From the NCBI GenBank assembly GCA_951812925.1, contig OX638369.1:1178001-1242000 (forward strand): DNA of 64,000 bases. The letters run 5' to 3'. A model generated the notes under the pieces. That model was not told where the DNA came from, made no database searches, and worked only from the letters and a program-made list of their open reading frames with translations. Within the stretch, counting starts at the first letter, position 1, and each line of letters opens with the position of its first letter. This DNA is from Calliopum simillimum (lineage: Eukaryota; Arthropoda; Insecta; Diptera; Lauxaniidae). The position numbers were made by a program, and so were the translations under genes. Positions 10,655-22,424 of the stretch are shown here, one piece after another.

Positions 10655-11155
10655 GGGTTTTTTTGAAAGTGGGATAAGTCCACTTTTTCATAAACTGAGA
10701 TATTGAAGGGTTTGCGTACGACTCAATTTAAAAATATTGGCAAGCGTTATTAAGCTGGTGTTAAGTGTTTACTACTGTAAATTAATCAAATTTTGTTAAT
10801 CTGTAAAAAGTTTTGCAAGTGTAGTAGAAAATAGTTGAGTGTTTTTGGTCTGAATGGACTTATTCCACTTTCATCTATAATAAATTAAAAAATTTGTTAT
10901 ACTTTTGTATGACTTATTCCATTTTTACTCACAAAATATTTTGTAAATTAAAGCAAAGGAAAATTAAAACTTAGAAAAATTTTACTTTAAAAACTGTTGT
11001 TGTTCCTTTTCTTTTTGCCCAAGTAGGGCTCTGGAAATTAATTACACCAACAAAAAGTTCTTATCAGACTTACTTTCGGAGACATCGCCGCTAAAAGATC
11101 GAGATATATCTTTTATAAAAATTATTATAAGTTGGGAACCCCTGGAAGGATTTTA
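10655..11155. repeat. Dispersed repeat, inverted relative to 25945-26425
   Basis: This stretch (and its duplicate near 15759-16259) contains GACTTATTCCATTTTTACTC, CCAAGTAGGGCTCTGGAAAT and TGGGAACCCCTGGAAGGATT. The same words occur on the opposite strand at 25945-26425. It has no coding content and lies directly before the p32 pseudogene. Confidence 0.75.
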
Positions 11156-11514
11156 ATAACAGGTGCGTTTTCGTGGCAAGTGGGCTTAAATGTGCTAACG
11201 GTGGGTCGAACAAAACGCTGCATTGTGAATAGCACTTTCGAAAATGATGTTCTTCTTTATTAACAGCTGACATTTGTTTATGTTTCGGTTTTTTTTTTTT
11301 TTGGTTAATTTTTTACAAAATTTTCTAGAAAAAATTAAATAGTTTTCTACAGAAAAATGAATGGTTCGAACAAAGTCACATTATGTTTTTTCAATATCGG
11401 CGCCAGTGCCAAGGAAAATTCGCTGAAAAATATTTTCGGTTAAAGCAACTTACAGCATTTGGCACATGTCGAAAAATCCAGATTATTCGGGTAATGGACA
11501 TACTATGGTTTTAA

Positions 11515-12040
11515 ATGTTCAAAAGCCAAGCTTTGGATGTAGCTGCGGTTGTGGTATTAAACATCACATTCACACCAAGGGTGAACGCGAATTGGTTGAG
11601 TTTAACTAATTGTCGCAGAGCGTAAAGCACAAAAAGCAAAAGTGCCAACTGCTTTGGATGGATTCACTTGTCGTCAGTTTCAACGTCAATCATATAGTTG
11701 ACACTGAGGAAGAACCCGAAATTGATCCAAATGCTGATGAACCCGATATGGGTGAAATGCGTAGCAAGCCACAATTTCCTACAAAGAAAACCACATGAGG
11801 ACGACCAATGACCAAAAAATTTATGAAATGCGTATTTTTGAAGGCGAGTGGAATGATAAAGTATACGCTGTTGCTGGTGATGTGCTCGATGGTTATCTAT
11901 ATGATTTACTTATGAATTTATTTGAAGAGAAGGGTATCAGCAATGAATTTGTTGAAAAATTGTCTGACCACTTTGCAGCAATGTACCACCGGGTCTTGAT
12001 TAATATGAAGAAGGTCGCTGCTTTGGTTTTGGATAGTTTA
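11515..12040 (+). pseudogene. C1QBP/p32 (MAM33 family) pseudogene, copy 1
   Basis: Frames in order: CGCGIKHHIHTKGERELVEF (about 11540-11608), a frameshift, AERKAQKAKVPTALDGF (about 11620), VSFNVNHIVDTEEEPEIDPN then ADEPDMGEMRSKPQF (11678-11780), a gap, then FEGEWNDKVYAVAGDVLDGY and LYDLLMNLFEEKGISNEFVE through KLSD (11838-11970). These follow the order of mitochondrial matrix protein p32. At least two frameshifts and a missing central segment make it non-functional. No introns are visible, but I cannot say whether the parent has any. Confidence 0.8.
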
Positions 12041-12059
12041 CCATCAGCACATTTCGAAA

Positions 12060-12670
12060 AAGTACGCCAAGGGACTACAACGACGAGCACCATATTGGGG
12101 AGAACACTTAAGTGCATTAAATGTGCATATACCAGAAGCCGGTTATGGCAGTCGTACGCATACGATAACTTGATTAGATGACAACAATAAATTGAATTTT
12201 CATGAGGAGACAATGGCTGGAGTGGATCCAGATGATAAGTGGACAACTACACATATTCAGGCCTGTTCCGTAATCCGCGTGGTTCCAATTACTTTTTAGT
12301 TAGGCGGCTTTTTGATGAAAATGGTGAGTCACACGATAAAAAGTAAAGGATCTTTTTTGCGGAGAATTTCAGGTTCTATAAATAATATTCATTTGTATTT
12401 ATTAAAAAGTATCTGTTTCGGAAATATTCGATAAAGCCTAACTTTTCGATTTTTCCCATGTTTTTAAGAATGTTTCTTAAACGGTTACTTTTTCGTTAAT
12501 GCAAGTCAATGTTATTTGTAGAACCTGTAATTTTCCACAAAAAAGATTCTTATACTTTTTATCGTGTGACTCACCATTTTCATCAAAAAGGCTCCTAAAT
12601 GAAAAGTAATTGAAACCATACGGATTACGGAACAGGCCTGATTGAGAAGCAATACTTTGACGATGTTTAA
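12060..12670 (+). pseudogene. TANGO2-like C-terminal fragment, copy 1
   Basis: One frame reads AKGLQRRAPYWGEHLSALNV, HIPEAGYGSRTHTI, a TGA stop, then DDNNKLNFHEETMAGVDPDD and KWTTTHI, interrupted by a MITE at 12258-12640 and resumed as EKQYFDDV plus stop. The YGSRTHTI...L.D....L.F.EETM pattern is characteristic of TANGO2 (NRDE superfamily) C-termini. One in-frame stop and one insertion make it a pseudogene. It directly follows the p32 fragment on the same strand. The family call is from memory of the motif. Confidence 0.6.
12258..12640. mobile_element. Palindromic MITE in the TANGO2 fragment, 383 bp
   Basis: CAGGCCTGTTCCGTAATCCG at the left is exactly inverted at the right (12621-12640). ATT flanks both sides (12255-12257, 12641-12643), and removing the element rejoins the TANGO2-like frame (THI then EKQYF). 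The arms carry GTGAGTCACACGATAAAAAG and its partner. A third member is at 27266-27628; the duplicate is at 17362-17744. Confidence 0.8.
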
Positions 12671-12757
12671 ACCTTCGATAGCCAGCGGAATAAAATCACA
12701 ACAATTATTGTGGAAAAAGGAACTATGTCCAAAAAACCACATTTATTCACAGCACAC

Positions 12758-12875
12758 AATAAAAGCATAACTTCACTTGGCAATAGCTCAAATAATACTG
12801 ATACTTTATACAAATATGAAAATACATTTTGTTGATTCTCTGAGAAAAACTCGTATACAGGGTGTATACGATACA
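12758..12875 (-). repeat. LTR remnant (3' side of the BEL/Pao relic)
   Basis: This matches 21889-22007 nearly base for base: the CAATAAAAGC signal, CTTCACTTGGCAATAGCTCA, and the GTGTATACGATACA end. Read on the minus strand it starts TGTATCG. It is truncated beyond 12758, where TANGO2-like sequence lies. A duplicate is at 17862-17979. Confidence 0.65.
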
Positions 12876-15028
12876 GTGCCCGCAAAAACCGGCAGGTTTT
12901 TGATAGCGATGCCCATCTCAACTAATTTGTTCAATTGGCTCATCTGCAGTTTCGATAGACAAAACACAGATTTTCTGCACGGGTCGCTTCAATCGATTTG
13001 TTGGCGTTTGTATCACAACTGATATACATAGATAGCTTTACAGATCTTTCCCAGAGACCATTGTGCTGGGGGAAATACTTCGCTCTTGATGCTTAAGTGA
13101 TAATACACTTCTCGCCCTTGACACTTCTCACATACCATTTTCAGCTCTTTATTCGCACCAACAAAAGATGTACCATTATCGCTGCAAATTTGCTTACAAC
13201 GCCTTCGTCTGCAAATAAAACGCTCATAGCAAGCAATAAAAGATAAAGAAGTTAAATCTGTCATAGTATCAATGTACACTGCTCGTGTCTTTAAACAAGC
13301 AACATTAGCTACCTAACATTTTTTATTAAATACCACCTACTTAAACAACCGTTTAATGACAAAATTTACCAGCATTATCTTAACCTGTATGTAAGAAAGG
13401 TTTACCAATTCTTACTGTATTATCTTCTTGCAATGCAGACAATAATTTTTCTCACATTTTGCAAAATATCGCGCACAAATTACATTTTGCTCCATAATCG
13501 TGTTCTCCAAAACTTCTGTCTCACAAATTGCATTAGTACTTGCACAGCACCATGCATTGACGCTCTATGAAGATTGCCAATAATCAAAAATATGCGAACC
13601 ATTTTTAACTCTCATCGAATGCCTTATCTCATTAGGCACATCAGCCCTGCTTTTCTGCTGCCCACTCTTATTATTTAAAATGGAATTCAAAAATTCAATT
13701 GAGCTCCCATGCTGCACATGTTTTCTTTTCTTTAGCACAAGTATTCATTTCGCAAAGTCTTTCTCTTTTTTCTTATTTCCGAAGAACTTCAATTATTTTT
13801 TCTCTCGAAGGGCAAGCACCTGTTTCCCATTGCGCTACGACTGTCACTCATTAGCTTTATGCCTGGCTCCATCGATAAATTTTAGCACAAATGCTAAAAT
13901 ACCTATAACATTCTCCAAGCTGTGCGCATTCTCCAATCTGACAGCCCAGCCGATTGCCGGAATATATATTTGCATGTATATGATCATATTTTAATATAAT
14001 GCTGTGCACATTCAATTCAGCCTACATACTTTCTGACCAGAAATTCTAAAATTTACTCCACTCTTTTGGAGCATACAAATACTTTTCATAATCGACTATC
14101 TCTTTTGAAGACAAACCTCGGCTCAGTAAATTATCCGTATTAAATTATGGTATTATACCACTTGTGAATCGCACCGCAGGAAGTATTCACAACCTGCCCA
14201 GCATATTTTCTCCAGCACTTTGGTCAGAAGTTGAACCAACAATCCTGTGCCAAGCACTCTAATCTTGACACTGTTTCCATTTCTTACAGAGTTGCACGCT
14301 CTTTTGATGCATAAAGTTTCACTGAAACTCATATGCTTTACTCCATTGCCACATAAATAACTGCACCATATATGATGCATCGGAAAACCATGTATCTGCA
14401 CCTTTGTGCCCGCAATCCACCTGCTAATAATGAAATTTTCAAAATAGCAAATTCTTTCTCCAGCGCTATTCTATCTCATAATAAACATTTTGCTTAATTT
14501 CTACTAATTTTCCATATAAAAAGCTCAAAATCACCGCTTTTCAAAAAAAGGCAATGAGCATATCCCTTACTAAAATAAGCGCATATTTCTCCGTATATGC
14601 ACCCATTGCACAATCATGCATTTAAAAATCTTGCTGTATTATATCATTAGCCAAAAAGAATTCCTCTTCGGCCCCTCTTGCATATTGAATCAAAGCTCCT
14701 ACTGCGCTCTGTGTAGATGATGTCATACCATATATCATAACTGTTAACCAATATTTATGCAATGCGTCGACCTTAACATTATCTTAATATCAGCATAAAT
14801 CGCAATTGTATGCCTTCTAAAACGCATAATTAAATGAAAAAGGTTTTTCTACATCTTATCAAACAATTGCTTTGATTCAAGGGCACGCCTGTTTCAGTCG
14901 AACCGTTTACAACAAAGACCACTCTAAATTTTATTTCATGACGCAATAATGAGGAACATAATATAGTAAATTACCTTGCTCTGCTCTACCAGTGTCTTTT
15001 CTCTAATGCTTAAGCTCGTCATATTTTC
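12758..15028 (-). mobile_element. BEL/Pao LTR retrotransposon relic, copy-1 part
   Basis: Decayed pol pieces run right to left: an RT piece (near 14600-14710) with a degenerate YVDD region, an RNase-H-like part (14153-14401, QIHGF...), GNLHRASMHGAVQVLMQFVR (near 13560, integrase zinc region), CSDNGTSFVGANKELK (integrase core, 13145-13180), and PPAQWSLGKI (near 13065) typical of the BEL/Pao C-terminal domain. Stops and frameshifts are frequent. The 3' LTR remnant is 12758-12875, minus-strand end TGTATCGTATACACC. No functional protein is possible from this copy. Confidence 0.75.
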
Positions 15029-16618
15029 GAGGGGAAATCTAGGGGATACTTTTATGTAAATGTTACGAAAACCTTATTTTAAAATATATAAAATTACATT
15101 ATAGTACATGTTAACATAAAAATCTATATTTATAGAATATATTGAAACAACATTGAGTTAATTTTTAAATTTGGAAAATTTTTTTTTTGTTACGAAAATA
15201 TAAATGTTAAATATTTAGGGGAAATTTTGTCAAAAGTCCAGAATTTGGGGGAAATTTCGTTATGAAAAATATTAATTTCGTATTGAAATTTGAAACTTTC
15301 TTTTTTTTTTGGTCGCAAAATATAACATTTTCCATTCAGGGGAAATTTTGTCAAAAAACCAAAATTTAGGGGAAATCTCGTGCAATCTGGAGGAAAATAG
15401 GAGAACCTACCTTAGCAACACTGGCTCAAGTAGCGTACGCGAAAAAAGCTTTCGGTAAACTTGCGTACGCGAAATACAGTGAAGTTCTTTCTCCCGGGGA
15501 GCTTGATTACGCACAATTTGGCTAGCAAACTATGTGTTGGATGTATTATAGACTGATCCGCGAAGCCGGTGTTGGATTTTGGGAGTTTTAAATCCTGAGC
15601 TGCGGCCGCAGGCCGCCCACTTACCCCTACTTTCGCGAATTTCGCGCACGCTAAATTAATCATGCGTAACGAAGCTGCCCCGGGGGAAAGAACTTCACTA
15701 AATTTCGCGTACACAAGTTTTCCGAAAGACAGACTCTTTAAATAATTAAGAAATGAATGGGTTTTTTTGAAAGTGGGATAAGTCCACTTTTTCATAAACT
15801 GAGATATTGAAGGGTTTGCGTACGACTCAATTTAAAAATATTGGCAAGCGTTATTAAGCTGGTGTTAAGTGTTTACTACTGTAAATTAATCAAATTTTGT
15901 TAATCTGTAAAAAGTTTTGCAAGTGTAGTAGAAAATAGTTGAGTGTTTTTGGTCTGAATGGACTTATTCCACTTTCATCTATAATAAATTAAAAAATTTG
16001 TTATACTTTTGTATGACTTATTCCATTTTTACTCACAAAATATTTTGTAAATTAAAGCAAAGGAAAATTAAAACTTAGAAAAATTTTACTTTAAAAACTG
16101 TTGTTGTTCCTTTTCTTTTTGCCCAAGTAGGGCTCTGGAAATTAATTACACCAACAAAAAGTTCTTATCAGACTTACTTTCGGAGACATCGCCGCTAAAA
16201 GATCGAGATATATCTTTTATAAAAATTATTATAAGTTGGGAACCCCTGGAAGGATTTTAATAACAGGTGCGTTTTCGTGGCAAGTGGGCTTAAATGTGCT
16301 AACGGTGGGTCGAACAAAACGCTGCATTGTGAATAGCACTTTCGAAAATGATGTTCTTCTTTATTAACAGCTGACATTTGTTTATGTTTCGGTTTTTTTT
16401 TTTTTTGGTTAATTTTTTACAAAATTTTCTAGAAAAAATTAAATAGTTTTCTACAGAAAAATGAATGGTTCGAACAAAGTCACATTATGTTTTTTCAATA
16501 TCGGCGCCAGTGCCAAGGAAAATTCGCTGAAAAATATTTTCGGTTAAAGCAACTTACAGCATTTGGCACATGTCGAAAAATCCAGATTATTCGGGTAATG
16601 GACATACTATGGTTTTAA

Positions 16619-17144
16619 ATGTTCAAAAGCCAAGCTTTGGATGTAGCTGCGGTTGTGGTATTAAACATCACATTCACACCAAGGGTGAACGCGAATTGGT
16701 TGAGTTTAACTAATTGTCGCAGAGCGTAAAGCACAAAAAGCAAAAGTGCCAACTGCTTTGGATGGATTCACTTGTCGTCAGTTTCAACGTCAATCATATA
16801 GTTGACACTGAGGAAGAACCCGAAATTGATCCAAATGCTGATGAACCCGATATGGGTGAAATGCGTAGCAAGCCACAATTTCCTACAAAGAAAACCACAT
16901 GAGGACGACCAATGACCAAAAAATTTATGAAATGCGTATTTTTGAAGGCGAGTGGAATGATAAAGTATACGCTGTTGCTGGTGATGTGCTCGATGGTTAT
17001 CTATATGATTTACTTATGAATTTATTTGAAGAGAAGGGTATCAGCAATGAATTTGTTGAAAAATTGTCTGACCACTTTGCAGCAATGTACCACCGGGTCT
17101 TGATTAATATGAAGAAGGTCGCTGCTTTGGTTTTGGATAGTTTA
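16619..17144 (+). pseudogene. C1QBP/p32 pseudogene, copy 2
   Basis: Identical to the fragment at 11515-12040 (offset 5104), including the same frameshifts and central gap, so it arose by the block duplication and not by a separate retroposition. Confidence 0.8.
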
Positions 17145-17163
17145 CCATCAGCACATTTCGAAA

Positions 17164-17774
17164 AAGTACGCCAAGGGACTACAACGACGAGCACCATATT
17201 GGGGAGAACACTTAAGTGCATTAAATGTGCATATACCAGAAGCCGGTTATGGCAGTCGTACGCATACGATAACTTGATTAGATGACAACAATAAATTGAA
17301 TTTTCATGAGGAGACAATGGCTGGAGTGGATCCAGATGATAAGTGGACAACTACACATATTCAGGCCTGTTCCGTAATCCGCGTGGTTCCAATTACTTTT
17401 TAGTTAGGCGGCTTTTTGATGAAAATGGTGAGTCACACGATAAAAAGTAAAGGATCTTTTTTGCGGAGAATTTCAGGTTCTATAAATAATATTCATTTGT
17501 ATTTATTAAAAAGTATCTGTTTCGGAAATATTCGATAAAGCCTAACTTTTCGATTTTTCCCATGTTTTTAAGAATGTTTCTTAAACGGTTACTTTTTCGT
17601 TAATGCAAGTCAATGTTATTTGTAGAACCTGTAATTTTCCACAAAAAAGATTCTTATACTTTTTATCGTGTGACTCACCATTTTCATCAAAAAGGCTCCT
17701 AAATGAAAAGTAATTGAAACCATACGGATTACGGAACAGGCCTGATTGAGAAGCAATACTTTGACGATGTTTAA
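17164..17774 (+). pseudogene. TANGO2-like fragment, copy 2
   Basis: Identical to 12060-12670, with the same TGA stop and the same MITE (17362-17744) splitting the last exon-like stretch. Confidence 0.6.
17362..17744. mobile_element. Palindromic MITE, duplicate of 12258-12640
   Basis: Same CAGGCCTGTTCC ends and ATT flanks as copy 1, moved with the duplicated block. Confidence 0.8.
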
Positions 17775-20132
17775 ACCTTCGATAGCCAGCGGAATAAAAT
17801 CACAACAATTATTGTGGAAAAAGGAACTATGTCCAAAAAACCACATTTATTCACAGCACACAATAAAAGCATAACTTCACTTGGCAATAGCTCAAATAAT
17901 ACTGATACTTTATACAAATATGAAAATACATTTTGTTGATTCTCTGAGAAAAACTCGTATACAGGGTGTATACGATACAGTGCCCGCAAAAACCGGCAGG
18001 TTTTTGATAGCGATGCCCATCTCAACTAATTTGTTCAATTGGCTCATCTGCAGTTTCGATAGACAAAACACAGATTTTCTGCACGGGTCGCTTCAATCGA
18101 TTTGTTGGCGTTTGTATCACAACTGATATACATAGATAGCTTTACAGATCTTTCCCAGAGACCATTGTGCTGGGGGAAATACTTCGCTCTTGATGCTTAA
18201 GTGATAATACACTTCTCGCCCTTGACACTTCTCACATACCATTTTCAGCTCTTTATTCGCACCAACAAAAGATGTACCATTATCGCTGCAAATTTGCTTA
18301 CAACGCCTTCGTCTGCAAATAAAACGCTCATAGCAAGCAATAAAAGATAAAGAAGTTAAATCTGTCATAGTATCAATGTACACTGCTCGTGTCTTTAAAC
18401 AAGCAACATTAGCTACCTAACATTTTTTATTAAATACCACCTACTTAAACAACCGTTTAATGACAAAATTTACCAGCATTATCTTAACCTGTATGTAAGA
18501 AAGGTTTACCAATTCTTACTGTATTATCTTCTTGCAATGCAGACAATAATTTTTCTCACATTTTGCAAAATATCGCGCACAAATTACATTTTGCTCCATA
18601 ATCGTGTTCTCCAAAACTTCTGTCTCACAAATTGCATTAGTACTTGCACAGCACCATGCATTGACGCTCTATGAAGATTGCCAATAATCAAAAATATGCG
18701 AACCATTTTTAACTCTCATCGAATGCCTTATCTCATTAGGCACATCAGCCCTGCTTTTCTGCTGCCCACTCTTATTATTTAAAATGGAATTCAAAAATTC
18801 AATTGAGCTCCCATGCTGCACATGTTTTCTTTTCTTTAGCACAAGTATTCATTTCGCAAAGTCTTTCTCTTTTTTCTTATTTCCGAAGAACTTCAATTAT
18901 TTTTTCTCTCGAAGGGCAAGCACCTGTTTCCCATTGCGCTACGACTGTCACTCATTAGCTTTATGCCTGGCTCCATCGATAAATTTTAGCACAAATGCTA
19001 AAATACCTATAACATTCTCCAAGCTGTGCGCATTCTCCAATCTGACAGCCCAGCCGATTGCCGGAATATATATTTGCATGTATATGATCATATTTTAATA
19101 TAATGCTGTGCACATTCAATTCAGCCTACATACTTTCTGACCAGAAATTCTAAAATTTACTCCACTCTTTTGGAGCATACAAATACTTTTCATAATCGAC
19201 TATCTCTTTTGAAGACAAACCTCGGCTCAGTAAATTATCCGTATTAAATTATGGTATTATACCACTTGTGAATCGCACCGCAGGAAGTATTCACAACCTG
19301 CCCAGCATATTTTCTCCAGCACTTTGGTCAGAAGTTGAACCAACAATCCTGTGCCAAGCACTCTAATCTTGACACTGTTTCCATTTCTTACAGAGTTGCA
19401 CGCTCTTTTGATGCATAAAGTTTCACTGAAACTCATATGCTTTACTCCATTGCCACATAAATAACTGCACCATATATGATGCATCGGAAAACCATGTATC
19501 TGCACCTTTGTGCCCGCAATCCACCTGCTAATAATGAAATTTTCAAAATAGCAAATTCTTTCTCCAGCGCTATTCTATCTCATAATAAACATTTTGCTTA
19601 ATTTCTACTAATTTTCCATATAAAAAGCTCAAAATCACCGCTTTTCAAAAAAAGGCAATGAGCATATCCCTTACTAAAATAAGCGCATATTTCTCCGTAT
19701 ATGCACCCATTGCACAATCATGCATTTAAAAATCTTGCTGTATTATATCATTAGCCAAAAAGAATTCCTCTTCGGCCCCTCTTGCATATTGAATCAAAGC
19801 TCCTACTGCGCTCTGTGTAGATGATGTCATACCATATATCATAACTGTTAACCAATATTTATGCAATGCGTCGACCTTAACATTATCTTAATATCAGCAT
19901 AAATCGCAATTGTATGCCTTCTAAAACGCATAATTAAATGAAAAAGGTTTTTCTACATCTTATCAAACAATTGCTTTGATTCAAGGGCACGCCTGTTTCA
20001 GTCGAACCGTTTACAACAAAGACCACTCTAAATTTTATTTCATGACGCAATAATGAGGAACATAATATAGTAAATTACCTTGCTCTGCTCTACCAGTGTC
20101 TTTTCTCTAATGCTTAAGCTCGTCATATTTTC

Positions 20133-20288
20133 ACAAAAGCAATATCGTCGTCTGAGTTTTTTGCCCCATAAGCATATTCGTTAAAAAAGCAAAATAACAT
20201 ATCTTTTGTCGAAACAAACGCAAGTTATTTGCTTTTGTTTTTTTAACAAATATGCGTATGGGGCAAATGAGAACTCGGGCGACGATAT
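20133..20288. mobile_element. Short foldback element, about 155 bp
   Basis: Arms ATATCGTCGTCTGAG / CTCGGGCGACGATAT and TTTGCCCCATAAGCATATT / AATATGCGTATGGGGCAAA pair around a GTTATTTGCTTTT centre. It sits in the BEL/Pao relic and starts exactly at the right edge of the 5.1-kb duplicated block. Confidence 0.65.
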
Positions 20289-21888
20289 AAGTATTTTGTT
20301 TCAATGCACAATCCTTCTCCAATCGCTTCTCTTAAAACATTTAACCATTTAAATATTCAATTATTCTTTTTTAAAGAAATCGCTACTGTAAACTATCTCT
20401 AGAATATGTTTACAAAAATTGTCTTTGGATATTTGTTCTTCTTCTGGTTTCAAATATTTTAGCTCAGCAACTTGATCTAGTTGCCAAAGCCGCAGCAATA
20501 TCTCATCTAAATGTCCAATATTAGCGCACTCTACAGAAGCCATATTCGCCTCCTGTATTTGCTCTTGCTCAAAAATAATTTCTCCAAATGCGATAAAACC
20601 GTAGCTCTATTCTCATCGTGCAAACTCATCGCTCTGACCGTTCTACTCTTTGCTATCAGAAGAAGAAAAATAATAAATAAATACATTTATAAATAATAAT
20701 AAATTTAAATAATTATTGTAACGCTCGGAGAACATTTCAGCATCCTGCCTAGTTCTTTTTGTTTTGAATGGCGTTCATTTTAGAAAATTTTGGGTTTTTG
20801 GATCCGTCTCTTAGCCAGATATTTGACTAATTCTATCGATTGGTTGTAAGCTGCATATTAGCAACACCTTTCTCTATAAATTTGAGCAGACAAAGCACAC
20901 TGTTGTACAGCTCCATGGTACATACTGGCTATAATATTCTCCGCAGCACTGCTCGCAGTTGGCAAATTTCTCGATTGATCTCACACATAACATGCAGCGA
21001 ATTGCCCTTTAGGATTCTGCTCTCTCTAGTTATAACAAAGCCTGCCGCTCTGTTATGCTCCCATTGACGCGCTGTCTCTCACTATCACCATTTCCCAATG
21101 CAATATTCACCATATGTAGTAACTATTGAGCTGAAAGCGCTCTCTTAATTTGTGTTAACGCAGAAAAAGTTTCTCGAACAATCGATTACTTTTGTTGAAA
21201 ATCTGATTGATGCCGTTATCTATTTTGATGTCTAATGGAAGAATAATTAAAATAATAAAAAGGAAAAATATTGCCAATATATATATATATCCTATTCCTT
21301 CAATTTTCTATAAAGCGCCAAAACCTTTCCCATCACTGTGAGTTTTATGTAATATTTTGTGCCTATGTACCACTGTGAGTGATTGCCTTTGCTTCGCACA
21401 CAAACTCATTTGAGTTCGCATCATATACGATACAAACTCTCTTGCTCTATTGCGTTTCGCTCTTTGAAACGTCTTATTACGTATACTTTTATTGCACACA
21501 TACAAGCCCATATCAATTCGACATGAACTAATTTGCACTATAGCTCTTGGTACCATTTGCTCTTGGTCATCTTGCTCTTGCACAATTTATTCTCTTTTGA
21601 ATATCGGTGACGACACCCAAAAATGACCAATATGCTCTACCTATTTTCATAACATGCATGTTACTACTTGCTAAGAATCTGTGAGTGTGGAAAAAAAACG
21701 CATATGAAGCCGCTGCCTCATTGTAACAGAAACATGACCAACGCATTTGATCAATTTCATACACCCTAATAAACAAACAATGTATTTGTACAAAACAAAA
21801 AACGCACGAAAAGACGCTACCTCACATTTGCCTGCGCTTCTCTTCTTTCTGTTCTACACATAAGCCGCAAAAGAAAGAGAAAATAGAA

Positions 21889-22007
21889 CAATAAAAGCAC
21901 AACTTCACTTGGCAATAGCTCAAATAATACTGATACATTATACAAATATGAAAATACATTTTGTTGATTCTCTGAGAAAAACTCGTATACAGGGTGTATA
22001 CGATACA
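21889..22007 (-). repeat. LTR remnant (5' side of the BEL/Pao relic)
   Basis: Counterpart of 12758-12875 with a few differences (TACATTATAC against TACTTTATAC). The minus-strand end is TGTATCGTATACACC. The LTR probably extends to about 21590, but its inner end cannot be fixed because the other copy is truncated. Confidence 0.6.
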
Positions 22008-22424
22008 GACGATTTAAATAAACTGTAAATGTATAATTAATCGTGTACAAAGACGAGTTCAACTTTTGTATGCAAAAATAAATGTATTCAGAAATTTTCT
22101 CAGGTCACTTACGGCCAGAAGTAATTTTAATACTTTTAATGTATTTAATGATCCAAATAAGTCTAATATTTTAAAAAAATATGCATCATTTAGTTTGCGT
22201 ACTTCATTTTATACAGTAATTAATTTAACACGCCTTGCTTGCAAACTGTTTTTTTTTTTTACAAGCTTACAATAAAATATTGACTTTATATTTTAAAAAG
22301 AAACCCGCAATCATTTCATTTTTTAAAAGATTTTTTTGTATCTTGCTCTTCACACCTTTCAATGTTGCTTTGCGTGAAGTTTTAACAGCGCTTTTAAACT
22401 CATGCGAAATCGCGTGACCTATAT
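22008..22424. other. Unassigned AT-rich sequence
   Basis: Between the BEL/Pao LTR end and the LINE poly(T). Two overlapping short open frames exist without a recognisable domain. Nothing more can be supported. Confidence 0.35.

Larger units (their letters stand above)
9926..15028 (+). repeat. Tandem duplication, copy 1 (about 5.1 kb)
   Basis: Copy 1 and copy 2 (15030-20132) are related by a constant offset of 5104 bases. Every open frame and every line I compared is identical in both. The block contains the right part of the hAT-type MITE, the GCGTACGC MITE relic, the p32 and TANGO2 pseudogene fragments, a palindromic MITE and part of a BEL/Pao relic. At the junction (15028/15030) the end of the unit meets the interior of the hAT-type MITE with one extra base and no visible microhomology. 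Confidence 0.95.
15030..20132 (+). repeat. Tandem duplication, copy 2
   Basis: Direct repeat of 9926-15028 at offset 5104. It begins mid-element at AGGGGAAATCTAGGGGATAC and ends at CTCGTCATATTTTC. After 20132 the sequence continues into a short foldback element and then more BEL/Pao sequence, so the right edge of the unit coincides with the left end of that foldback. Confidence 0.95.
17862..22007 (-). mobile_element. BEL/Pao relic, copy-2 part, continuing to its 5' LTR
   Basis: 17862-20132 repeats the copy-1 relic, integrase piece at 18117-18383 included. Beyond the duplicated block the element continues: a protease/RT-leading piece at 20361-20543 (GHLDEILLRLWQLDQVAELK, the counterpart of the 'FWELEE' region), more decayed sequence from 20550 to 21300 that may be gag, and the 5' LTR ending at 22007. 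The undamaged layout would have been one minus-strand element interrupted only by decay; the tandem duplication repeats its 3' half. Confidence 0.65.

Noticed and set aside
10308..10691. A 127-codon minus-strand frame, repeated at 15412-15795
   Set aside because: It reads through the GCGTACGC MITE relic and has no domain. Repetition is due to the 5.1-kb duplication.
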